Positions 1 to 8,600 of a DNA stretch of 64,000 nt are shown here, piece after piece. Location of the stretch: contig JAFUDX010000032.1 in NCBI GenBank assembly GCA_017464425.1, positions 62,001 to 126,000 on the forward strand, given 5' to 3'. The notes under the pieces are model-generated. The model ran no database searches, was not told the DNA's origin, and was given only the letters and a program-made list of their open reading frames with translations. The DNA is from Treponema sp. GTDB taxonomy: Bacteria; Spirochaetota; Spirochaetia; Treponematales; Treponemataceae. A program made the position numbers and the translations under genes. Position 1 is the first letter of the stretch; the number at the start of each line of letters is the position of its first letter.

Positions 1-14
1 AAAGGGATAGAATT

Positions 15-1955
15 ATGGCATTTGTAAAAAACTTATTCGACAAAAACTTCATTGAGTATGCGTCTTATGTTATTCGCGACAGGGCGATTCCGGACTTGGA
101 GGACGGGCTTAAGCCTGTTCAGCGGCGCATTATGCACACGCTGTTTGAGGTGAACGACGGGCTTTTCCAAAAGGTTCAGTTTGTCGTTGGGCGCACGATG
201 AAATATCACCCGCACGGGGACGCTTCAATTTACGGGGCGTTGGTCAATCTTGCGAACAAAGAGATTTTCATCGAAAAGCAGGGAAACTTCGGCAACAAGT
301 ACACGGGTGACGGTGCTTCCGCGGGGCGTTACATTGAGTGTCGCGTGCATCCGCTCGCAAAGGAATTTTTGGTCACGAACAAGGAAATCACGCACTATGT
401 TCCGAATTATGACGGGCGCGATTTGGAACCGGAGGTGTACCGCTCAAAACTGCCGGTTACGCTTCTGATTGGTGCGGAGGGAATCGCTGTCGGCATGAGC
501 ACGAAAATTCTGCCGTACAATTTAAAAGAAGTCTTGGAAGCCGAGATAAAATGCCTGAAGGGCGAGAAATTCAAGATTCTCCCCGATGTTTCGACGGGCG
601 GGCTGATTGATGTCTCCAATTACAATGACGGGAACGGAAAAATCATCACGCGGGCGAAATTCGACACTTCGGACGAAAAACGAATCATCATCACCGAGCT
701 TCCGCTGGATACGAACGCAAAGGGGCTTTTGGAATCAATCGATTCTGCGTACAAGGCAGGAAAAATCAAAATCAGTTCCGTTGACAATTTTACAACCGAC
801 CACTGCAACATCGAAATCAAACTTCCGCGCGGCGTGTATTCAAAAGATGTGATTGACGCGCTCTATGCCTACACAGACTGCGAAAAAACGATTGCCTGCT
901 CAATGCTTGTCATCAAGGACAATATGCCCGTTACGATGACGGCGACCGAAATCATCAAATATTACGCTCAGAAACTCACCGCAATCATCAAGGACGAGCT
1001 TGAATTTGAAAAACGAAAGCTTACCGAAGAACTGCATTTGCGCACTTTGGAGCGAATCTTCGTTGAGGAGCGCATTTACAAGGAAATCGAAAACAAGCGA
1101 ACTGCCGAAACTGTCGCGAAAGCCGTAAAAGACGGATTCAAGCCGTTTAAGGACGAGCTTGTCCGAGAAGTGAGCGATGATGATGTGGAGCATTTGCTTC
1201 AGATTCCTATTCGGCGAATCTCGCTCTTCGACATTCAGAAAAACCGCGACCAAGTGAAGGCAATCAAAGACCGCCTCAAAGAAATCAACCGCCGCTTAAA
1301 GGATTTGACTGGCTGTGCCATTGAGTATTTGGACGGAATGCTGGATAAATTCAAGAAAATCGCCCCAGAGCTTTTAAAACGCAACACCACCGTCGCAAAA
1401 TTCAGCGCGACCGATGTAAAAGAAGTCGCTCGGCAAGACCTTTCGCTCCGCTACGACGAAAAAGGCTACCTCGGAATCAGCGTTTCGGGCGGCTCGGAGC
1501 TGATGAAAGTCTCGCCCTACGACCGAATTATCTATGTGCGGCGGAACGGCATGTACACGATTACCGATGTGCCCGACAAGCTCTTCATCGACAAGGGAAT
1601 GTGGTTCTGTGCGCTCGCCGACAAGGAAAAACTGCCGAAGCAGCTTTTCACGGTGATTTTTAAAGACCCGGAGACTGGCTATGCCTCAATCAAACGCTGC
1701 CGAATCCCCAGCTGGATTATGAACAGGGATTATTTCCTCGCCCCCGACGGCATGGAAGTGCTTCACATCGATACGCGAGAAAAATTCACCTTCACCCTGC
1801 ACTACGCCAAAAAACCGCGCGTAAAAATCCTCGAAGAAAAGTTCAAAGCGCAGGATTTTGAGGAAAAAGGCTTGAAAACGCTCGGCGTGCGGTTGAGCAC
1901 GCATGAAGTCGAGAGCATTCAGGTGGACGGCGCGCAATTGGAGTTGGGGTTGTAG
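15..1955 (+). CDS. parC: DNA topoisomerase IV subunit A (GyrA/ParC family)
   Basis: Type IIA topoisomerase breakage-reunion subunit, which cuts and rejoins duplex DNA together with a ParE/GyrB partner. The winged-helix core is clear: the motif YHPHGDASIYGAL lies at about residues 64-75 and the catalytic tyrosine is probably Tyr106 in GRYIECR. At 646 aa it is shorter than usual GyrA (over 800 aa); the C-terminal wrapping domain is reduced, which fits a ParC-type subunit. The residues matching E. coli GyrA Ser83 and Asp87 are Ala70 and Gly74. An AGGGA ribosome site lies before the ATG. A parE gene may end just upstream but only 14 bases are visible. The next gene starts directly after the stop codon, so translation may be coupled. 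Family assignment is secure; ParC rather than GyrA is inferred from length. Confidence 0.9.
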   Translation: MAFVKNLFDKNFIEYASYVIRDRAIPDLEDGLKPVQRRIMHTLFEVNDGLFQKVQFVVGRTMKYHPHGDASIYGALVNLANKEIFIEKQGNFGNKYTGDGASAGRYIECRVHPLAKEFLVTNKEITHYVPNYDGRDLEPEVYRSKLPVTLLIGAEGIAVGMSTKILPYNLKEVLEAEIKCLKGEKFKILPDVSTGGLIDVSNYNDGNGKIITRAKFDTSDEKRIIITELPLDTNAKGLLESIDSAYKAGKIKISSVDNFTTDHCNIEIKLPRGVYSKDVIDALYAYTDCEKTIACSMLVIKDNMPVTMTATEIIKYYAQKLTAIIKDELEFEKRKLTEELHLRTLERIFVEERIYKEIENKRTAETVAKAVKDGFKPFKDELVREVSDDDVEHLLQIPIRRISLFDIQKNRDQVKAIKDRLKEINRRLKDLTGCAIEYLDGMLDKFKKIAPELLKRNTTVAKFSATDVKEVARQDLSLRYDEKGYLGISVSGGSELMKVSPYDRIIYVRRNGMYTITDVPDKLFIDKGMWFCALADKEKLPKQLFTVIFKDPETGYASIKRCRIPSWIMNRDYFLAPDGMEVLHIDTREKFTFTLHYAKKPRVKILEEKFKAQDFEEKGLKTLGVRLSTHEVESIQVDGAQLELGL

Positions 1956-2828
1956 ATGGGCAATACGACAGAAATTCAAAACAAACTTCAGATTTTCGAC
2001 AACAGCAAAATCCGCTCGGTGTGGAATTCCGAAGAAGAAAAGTGGTATTTTTCGGTCGTCGATGTGATTGCCGTGCTTACGGACAGCGTGAATCCGCGTG
2101 ATTACTGGTTCAAAATGAAGAAGCGCGTTCATTCAGAAGATGGAATTGAACTGTCGACAATTTGTCGACAGTTCAAAATGCAAGCTCCAGACGGAAAAAT
2201 GCGCGAGACCGATGCGGCACATGTCGAAGCCTTGCTGAGAATTATCCAATCCGTGCCGAGCAAAAAAGCCGAGCCGTTCAAAATGTGGCTTGCAAAGGTG
2301 GGAAGTGAAATTCTTGACGAAGCAGTAGACCCCGAACTTTCGATTGACCGCGCGATTCAGAATTACCGAAATCTTGGCTACAGCGAAAACTGGATAAATC
2401 AGCGGATAAAATCTATCGAAGTGCGCAAAGCTCTGACCGACGAATGGGACAAGTCTGGCGTAAAAAAAGGCAAGGAATACGCGCTTCTCACGGATTTGAT
2501 GTACCGAACTTGGGCGGACATGTCCACAAAAGAATACAAGGAATTCAAAAGTCTCAAAAAAGAAAATCTGCGCGACAACATGACGAACATCGAGCTGATT
2601 CTGAACATGCTCGCCGAAGCCTCAGCAACGGAACTTTCACAGAATGAGAATCCAGAGAATCTTGCCCAAAGCGCACAAATTGCCGTTTCGGGGGCGGAAG
2701 TTGCTCGCGATGCCCGAAAATCTTTGGAAAAACGCGGTGGAAAGGCAATTTCGGCAAAGAATGCAAAAGAACTGGGAATCAGGCAGCTTCCTTTTGAAGC
2801 AGAACAAACAAGCGCAGAGGATTTTTAA
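1956..2828 (+). CDS. Bro-N / DinD-like phage-antirepressor-type protein
   Basis: 290-aa protein. The N-terminal part (about residues 10-115) has the BRO-N look, with YFSVVDVIAVLTDS and a later stretch KAEPFKMWLAKVGSE, known from phage antirepressors. The C-terminal part (about 150-290) resembles DNA-damage-inducible protein D: MTNIELILNMLAEAS followed by an NLAQSAQIAVSGAEVARDAR segment. Such proteins are usually phage-derived or SOS-linked and may bind DNA; the actual role here is unknown. The ATG follows the parC stop codon with no gap and no separate ribosome site, suggesting coupled translation. A 31-bp perfect palindrome lies inside the gene. Start and family are fairly sure, function is not. 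Confidence 0.75.
   Translation: MGNTTEIQNKLQIFDNSKIRSVWNSEEEKWYFSVVDVIAVLTDSVNPRDYWFKMKKRVHSEDGIELSTICRQFKMQAPDGKMRETDAAHVEALLRIIQSVPSKKAEPFKMWLAKVGSEILDEAVDPELSIDRAIQNYRNLGYSENWINQRIKSIEVRKALTDEWDKSGVKKGKEYALLTDLMYRTWADMSTKEYKEFKSLKKENLRDNMTNIELILNMLAEASATELSQNENPENLAQSAQIAVSGAEVARDARKSLEKRGGKAISAKNAKELGIRQLPFEAEQTSAEDF
2146..2176. repeat. 31-bp perfect palindrome inside the Bro-N gene
   Basis: Two 15-base arms (TTGAACTGTCGACAA and its reverse complement) separated by a single T. It encodes residues around ELSTICRQF. A symmetric site this long within coding sequence could be a hairpin in the mRNA or a protein-binding site. Confidence 0.9.
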
Positions 2829-2831
2829 AGA

Positions 2832-3773
2832 ATGGAAGAAAAGAAAATTTCGCCACTGGACACCAAACGGCTCATGGTTAAACTGAATCAGATTACTTCT
2901 CAATACATCGGCAAAATCATGTACGCGCTGTTTTTCATGTCAATTTTGGACACGCTCGTTTCATTCGTGATTCTTTCGCCTGTTATGCGTCTTGTCCAAA
3001 ACGATGCGAATATGCTCACCATAAAAGCGGCGACTTTCTTTCTTGCCTTCGTTGCGATTTGTGCGTGGCTCACCTTTCAGTTCGGCTTTGCGGTCATGCT
3101 CTTGCAGATGACGCGGCGCAAAAACACGAATCTCGGCTACATCTTCATCGGCTTCAAATGCTTCAATCCCGCTGGCAAGGTCATCGTCGCGTTCGGTGCG
3201 CTCATTTCTTTGCTCGCCGTGGTTGCCCGATTCGCCGCGAAATTCGTTTTTCTTAAAATCAAGCCCGATTTTTCGTTTGAAGCCCCAAGCATCGAAACTT
3301 TGCAGAATGTCGCCGAAAACTCAGAGCAGCTTTCCTCGCTCGCAACGGACACGCTTCTTTTTCTCGCGCTGTTTTTGCTCATTCTCCTCGCGCTTTCGCT
3401 TTTCGTGCTCATTCGCTTTGTGTTCGTTTTTCACTTGCATTTTGACAATCCTTCGTTGAAAGTGCTCGCCGTTTTCAGAAAAAGCGCAGAATTCATGCAG
3501 GGGCAAGTCTTTCGTCTCATTATCTTTGCGCTCCGTGCAGGCGGAAAGCAACTCTCCGTCGCGATTCTGCTTGCACTCATCGTCAATTTTTTCCCCGAAG
3601 AAAAACATTCCGGGCTTTCAGTGCTTGTTTTCCTCATCGACATCGCCTATTTCGTCAATTTTTACACCGCGCTCGTGCGAATCTACCTGACCGTTCCCGT
3701 GCTGTACGAAGAACAAACAAAAACAATTTTACCCCTCACAGAGCACACGGAGAACACAGAGAATAGACCTTGA
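2832..3773 (+). CDS. Multi-pass inner-membrane protein, unknown function
   Basis: 313-aa protein with about six hydrophobic segments (near residues 28-50, 62-90, 108-130, 172-200, 225-250 and 260-285). No catalytic motif was recognised; the layout is loosely like DUF975/YciC-type membrane proteins, but this is a weak comparison. It begins three bases after the Bro-N stop codon and is probably in the same transcript. The last residues (LTEHTENTENRP) are encoded by a dispersed repeat that starts at 3735, so the original C-terminus was probably replaced or extended by repeat insertion. Confidence 0.7.
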   Translation: MEEKKISPLDTKRLMVKLNQITSQYIGKIMYALFFMSILDTLVSFVILSPVMRLVQNDANMLTIKAATFFLAFVAICAWLTFQFGFAVMLLQMTRRKNTNLGYIFIGFKCFNPAGKVIVAFGALISLLAVVARFAAKFVFLKIKPDFSFEAPSIETLQNVAENSEQLSSLATDTLLFLALFLLILLALSLFVLIRFVFVFHLHFDNPSLKVLAVFRKSAEFMQGQVFRLIIFALRAGGKQLSVAILLALIVNFFPEEKHSGLSVLVFLIDIAYFVNFYTALVRIYLTVPVLYEEQTKTILPLTEHTENTENRP

Positions 3774-3811
3774 AAGAAATCTCTCTGTGCACTCCCAAGC
3801 TCTGTGAGGAA
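3735..3811. repeat. Dispersed repeat family A (CACAGAG type), copy 1
   Basis: Two oppositely oriented arms, CTCACAGAGCACACGGAG on the left and CTCTGTGAGG on the right, with short tandem CACAGAG-like units and a central unique stretch. Further copies lie at 22621-22697 and 54717-54811. This copy codes the tail of the membrane protein and ends just before yigZ. Confidence 0.8.
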
Positions 3812-3819
3812 TTAAAAAA

Positions 3820-4410
3820 ATGAAAATACCAACACACTACGCGTCGTGCGAAGAAACAATCAAAGGGTCTCGATTTTTGGCGGAATTGTTCTTGATTTCC
3901 TCTCAGGCACAGGTGCGTGAAAAAATCAAGGCGCAGAAGCAAAAATATCCCGACGCAACGCATGTCTGCCACGCGTTCATCTGCGGAAAAAACGCCGAAA
4001 TCATGGGAATGAGCGACGACGGCGAGCCGAGCGGAACTGCGGGCAGGCCTATGCTCGATGTTTTGAAAGGCAGCGGGGCAACGAATCTTCTCGTTACGAT
4101 TACGCGGTGGTTCGGCGGAACGCTTCTCGGCACGGGCGGCTTGGTTCATGCCTACGGAAACGGCGTGAAGAATGTGCTTGCCGTGGCGGAATTTGAAGAA
4201 CTCGTCGAAAAAAGCGATTTTTCCCTCGTTTGCGATTATCAGCAATATCAGGTCGTGAAGAAGGTTTTCGAGAATTTTAATCTCTACGATGTGGCGGAAG
4301 ATTTTGGCGAAGCAATCACAATCAAGGGGCAAATTGCGCAAACTGACTTTGACCCATTCAGCAAAAAGATTTTCGATGCAACGAACGGAAAAGTACAAAT
4401 AAAAAACTAA
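3820..4410 (+). CDS. yigZ: YigZ / IMPACT-family protein
   Basis: 196-aa protein of the YigZ/IMPACT (UPF0029) family. The family hallmark is present at about residues 60-80: DDGEPSGTAGRPML, followed by LLVTITRWFGGTLLGTGGL. The C-terminal part matches the extra ferredoxin-like domain of bacterial YigZ. The biochemical role of bacterial members is poorly defined; the eukaryotic homologue regulates translation through GCN1. The ATG lies nine bases downstream of a dispersed repeat, with AGGAATT as a ribosome site supplied by that repeat. It converges with mscL. Confidence 0.88.
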   Translation: MKIPTHYASCEETIKGSRFLAELFLISSQAQVREKIKAQKQKYPDATHVCHAFICGKNAEIMGMSDDGEPSGTAGRPMLDVLKGSGATNLLVTITRWFGGTLLGTGGLVHAYGNGVKNVLAVAEFEELVEKSDFSLVCDYQQYQVVKKVFENFNLYDVAEDFGEAITIKGQIAQTDFDPFSKKIFDATNGKVQIKN

Positions 4411-4412
4411 AC

Positions 4413-4442
4413 AAAAAAGGCGAAAGACTGTTTTCTTCCGCC
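4413..4442 (-). terminator. Intrinsic terminator of mscL
   Basis: Read on the minus strand, GGCGGAAG pairs with CTTTCGCC (one mismatch) around a short loop and is followed directly by six T residues. It lies just after the mscL stop codon. Confidence 0.7.
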
Positions 4443-4455
4443 ATCAACAAATGCA

Positions 4456-4875
4456 TTAGTTATTTTTAAGCAAGTCCCGGATTTCTTCAAGCAGAATAGC
4501 TTCATCTGACTTGACGATTGCAGGAGGCTCTTCAGGCTTTGCAGCTTCCTTCTTTTTGAATTTCTCAAAAATCTGGATTACAAGGAAAATACAGAATGCA
4601 ACAATAATAAAATCAACGACAGTTTGAATAAAATTTCCATATTTAATTTCTGATTCGCCGATTTTAACACTTAATTCCGCAAAATTAAGCTTTCCCAATG
4701 CAATACCGATAAGAGGCATAACAATATCATTCACCAAACTTGTGACAATTTTACCGAAAGCACCACCAATAATAACGCCCACAGCCATGTCAACAACATT
4801 TCCGCGTGAAATAAATTTTCTGAATGCGCCCAGTTCTTTAGTAGCCGCGCCAATTCCATCTTTTATAGTAGCCAT
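4456..4875 (-). CDS. mscL: Large-conductance mechanosensitive channel MscL
   Basis: 139-aa inner-membrane channel that opens under membrane tension to release solutes during osmotic downshock. The family signature is clear: an N-terminal amphipathic helix, FRKFISRGNVVDMAVGVIIG leading into TM1, NDIVMPLIG, then TM2 (VVDFIIVAFCIFLVIQIFEK), and a charged C-terminal helix ending EEIRDLLKN. I chose the ATG at 4875 because AAGGAG lies seven bases upstream; an upstream in-frame ATG at 4905 lacks a ribosome site and lies in the leader. A good promoter precedes it and a terminator follows, so it is probably monocistronic. Confidence 0.95.
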   Translation of the reverse strand: MATIKDGIGAATKELGAFRKFISRGNVVDMAVGVIIGGAFGKIVTSLVNDIVMPLIGIALGKLNFAELSVKIGESEIKYGNFIQTVVDFIIVAFCIFLVIQIFEKFKKKEAAKPEEPPAIVKSDEAILLEEIRDLLKNN

Positions 4876-4893
4876 ATCACACTCCTTATTTCT

Positions 4894-4922
4894 AAGATAT
4901 CTCATTTAAATTCGCCTGTCAA
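4894..4922 (-). promoter_or_regulatory. Sigma70-type promoter of mscL
   Basis: On the minus strand TTGACA is followed after 17 bases by TATCTT. The expected start of transcription is about 12 bases before the mscL start codon. Confidence 0.65.
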
Positions 4923-5031
4923 TTATCTTTTTTAAAGAATTTTTCCTTTGCGTTGCCGAAACTGCAAAAATTTTGCCTATATATAGGTGTAAGGGAAGAA
5001 AAGAATAAACAGAAATCAGGAGGTATTTTTT

Positions 5032-5481
5032 ATGACAAAATCTTTACGACCAAGCCCGACAGCATTATTGAACCCACGGTGCGACCCGTCGTTCAAAGCG
5101 ATGTTCACTCAAGGCACAAAAGAGGCAAACGCAGCACTGAACACGATAAGTGAAGATGAACGCAACTGGTGGATTCAGAATTCAATCGATATAGCCCGTC
5201 GTGACAGGAATTCTGAAATTGAGGCTGGAATAAAAAAAGGCTTAGAAAAAGCCATTGCACAAGGATTGCAGCAGGGAATACAACAAGGAATTCAGCAGGG
5301 AGTTGAGCAAGGCGAACATAATGCAAAACTCGAAGTGGCATAGCGAATGATTGAAAACAATATGCCAATTTCAGAGATAACAAAAATCACAGGACTTTTA
5401 GAAACTGAAATACAAAAACTGAAAACCCCGAACAGAAACTACATCCTGCGTTTTCCCTACGTCCTTGTAGGGCATTACTGA
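5032..5481 (+). pseudogene. Remnant of PD-(D/E)XK nuclease-family (Rpn-like) transposase
   Basis: A strong AGGAGG ribosome site precedes an ATG. The first ~40 residues (LNPRCDPSFKAMFTQGTKEA) look like the start of the Rpn/PD-(D/E)XK transposase-like proteins that are abundant in treponemes. This is fused directly to a C-terminal helical tail with repeated QGIQQGIQQG units, so the catalytic core is missing. Translation stops at TAG (5341-5343), but the same frame continues with RMIENNMPISEITKITGLLE, the usual tail, up to a TGA at 5479-5481. The gene therefore has a large internal deletion plus a nonsense mutation. The 103-aa product is unlikely to be a nuclease. Confidence 0.75.
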
Positions 5482-5609
5482 AAACGCCCGAAAAGTTGAG
5501 CATTTCACTCACCTCTTCGGGCTTTAGTTTTCTCCCACCAATTTTCGCTTGCTGTGTTGTCATTGTCGGGCTTAGAGCCGACAATCTTTTCGCCACCTCG
5601 TGTGGCGAA
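5455..5609. repeat. Cluster of short hairpin repeats
   Basis: Four inverted repeats follow the dead nuclease gene: CCCTAC/GTAGGG (5455-5472), GCCCGAA/TTCGGGC (5485-5521, a longer stem with inner TGAG/CTCA), ATTGTCGG/CCGACAAT (5562-5585) and TTCGCCAC/GTGGCGAA (5589-5609). The first and last share their layout with hairpins near 37.6-37.8 kb. I see no gene between 5482 and 5617. Confidence 0.65.
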
Positions 5610-5617
5610 TTTACTTG

Positions 5618-8600
5618 CTACTCACCTCTTAAGAAGTCTAACGCCAGCATGTCTGAGTTGAAGCCAACGCCGACAATTGCTTTGCTACTCGCGCCTTTTG
5701 TTTCCTTTACATCAGGAAGGACAGAAGTACGCTGATCGCCGGCTTGCCACTTGGCAGGATCGGTCATATTCTCGAAGTTGAGAGTTGTTTCGCTTACACT
5801 TTCAAGATATGCGACTTTTACGCCCTGTGTTGTGCCAAGATAGCTCGTGTTGATGTAAGAAATGACAGGCTTACATCCCTCAGGAGTTGATTTTGAAGCG
5901 TCCGTAAGTTCAATATCTGTCCAGCGACCTGCACCACTCGTTGCATCAACAATGACGGTGTATTTCGGTTTGTAGCCATTCGTTTTCTCCAAGAACAGAT
6001 AATACAACTTAGCATTCGTTGCGTCTTGGGCTGCAACATGCAAGTTACCGCTTGCATCCATAGTAGCACTTACATAGCGACCAAAGTCAGCCTTGCTATT
6101 CGGAGTGATTCCTTTATATTTCGTCCAACCATCCTCAGAATGGTCAGTTGCAGAATTATACGCAGAACCATTTTTAACAACATTACCTTCATGGGTTGGG
6201 AAATATGTATTTCCAACGGCGACTTCAAGCGATTTCTCAGTCTTGTTGTAGTAGATGATGACTGGATATTTGGTTGCAGGGTCAACCAAAATATCACTCC
6301 ATTCACCAACTTCTTCTTTGAATTGTGTCGGGTTATTATTCAAAGTATCAAATCCTGCAACAACCGCATAACCCTTATCCATATTGTCAGCCGTACGAAC
6401 CTGTTTCACCAAATCATGAGCATCAGCATTTTTTCCCAATTCAGAGCCCCAATAACCGCTAACTTCAACAAGCCGACTGGCATCTGTTACCCTGTGACCA
6501 GCTTTATATCCTGCAAACTTCAAGCATCGAGCATAAGAATCATAATAACTAATATACACATAATCGGTTGAATCAGAATACGCATCACCGTTATTATTAT
6601 ATTTTAATGTCTCTGTGGTATTATTCCATCCAGCAATACGTGGATTTTTAAACTGCTTCAGCACACTATCATAGCCTTGTGATGAATTTCGATTTCTAGC
6701 CTCTGAACTAGCACCCTGCTTTTCAATAATAACATGGTAGTTGGTAATATTAGCAGTTGTCGTATCGGCATTCAATTCTCCTTGATTAAAACGCCATCCA
6801 ATACGAGCCATAAACAAACCTGGCCCCCAACAGTTTGCATCAACATTTCCTACCCAACTTTGCTGAACAGCATAATACGGTGCACCTGCAATAATAGTAC
6901 AATCAAGCTCATCAGGCGGAACACCTCGGAAAATATCCGTATTATTCTGCCCAAACACATACCGATTACCCATAGAAGTTCCTGATGCCTTGCCAAAGTC
7001 ATATGTGTATACACGCATATCATCTGAAGATATTGATGCGAAATAAGTATCTTGCATCTGCTCTTCATAGCTTACACCTGCACCATTCGTTTCTGCAACA
7101 TACAATCTGTTTGAAGAAGTATCAGTATTGTCAGCCGTTACCTTCTTAATCACACCACTGTGCGGGTTAATACTTCCCGTAAAGCTTGTTTCAACATTCC
7201 AAACGGCAATGTATCGGTCATCTGTCCAGAAGTTCGTTCCATTTTCACTAGCGGTTGCGAGACCTTGGTCTGTATTAACGAATTTCTGCAGGTATCCTTC
7301 CTCAATATTCTGCTTTTTGTTCTTATTAGTGTTGTTGGCAGTTTCATGGCTTTCAACGGTAACAGAGACAAAGCGAGACTGACTTGGTGCAGCAACTTCA
7401 ACATAATTTCCGTTTGTACCATCTGCGGTCACACTTGGATTAGGAGAAACCGTAGTAACAGTTCCCATTTTCACACTTCCATTTGTGTCATACTGAATTG
7501 TTCCAGTTGCGTCTTTAGATGTTTCATAGAATTTTACGGTTGCGACTTCACCAACCTTAAAGTTCATACCGTAAATTCGGATATTTTCACCAGCACGAAC
7601 AGGGTATCGTCCGAGTCGAGAGCGAGAAACTTCCGTTCCGTCTGAGAGTGTGATTTTTTGAATATACGGCACAAAATCAAGGTTGTAGCGAGCCGTCGGT
7701 GTATTTTTCGTTGTCTGATCAATTGTATTTTCTACACCTGACGCATTCGGCTTCTTGTCTTTTCCTTGTACAAAATATGCTTGGGCAGTTTGTACCCCAT
7801 ACTTCGTTGTATCAACCTGGAACTTAAATTTAACTTCATGGTCTTTCTGGCTCGCTTTTCGCTCATAAGTGATTTCACAGCCTTTCCAACCAGTAGGCCA
7901 AGAAGGAGCAGTCATTGGCTCTTCTGTATTGTCAGTCTGCATATAGCTTCCGTCAAAGTATGTCGGCATCCATGTGCTTCCATTATAATATCCAGTGTGC
8001 CAATATCCATCATCACCACGAGTTGCAATTGTAACAGGATCTGTAGGCTCGCCTGAATAACTTGGCTGCTGAATAAGGATTTCACTAACTATAGTGCTGT
8101 CAGTTACCGTTCCACGAAGATAGACTTCACCAGCGACTTGAGGATTAGTAGCATTTAAGTCTTCTTCAGTATCAACATGACCAAGCGGCTGATTTGTTTC
8201 AGAGTCGTAGACTGTTGAAGAATCTTCTTTACTCGTCCAATAAAGCGTGTCAAATGTTGCAGTCGGAGCCTTGTCATCGATTACATTCACGACGATAGGC
8301 ACTGAGAACAATGCCCAAAGCGTATTTGTTCCTTGTATGAGTTCATCACTACCAGTATTATCCCAAATTGTAAAGTTGAAATAGCGAGATTCTTTAGCTG
8401 TTGTAGTCCAACTTTCATACTCTTCCAAAGTTTCTTTGCTATAATAAATTCCCCGCGTTGGAAGACCTGACGGCAATGTTCCATTTTGTTGTGCTTCAAG
8501 TTTTCCAGAGAGGGCAGTTCCCGTAAGGAATTCCTTCAAAGCATAGTTTGTTCCTGCCTTTGTGGCAGAAATTTCCGCGGTTGGACTTGTAGCGGCATCT

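Noticed and set aside
3736..4398. 220-aa minus-strand open frame opposite yigZ
   Set aside because: Antisense shadow; yigZ has clear family motifs and a proper start.
4953..5153. 66-aa open frame overlapping the nuclease remnant
   Set aside because: Out of frame with the real start at 5032, which has the strong AGGAGG site.
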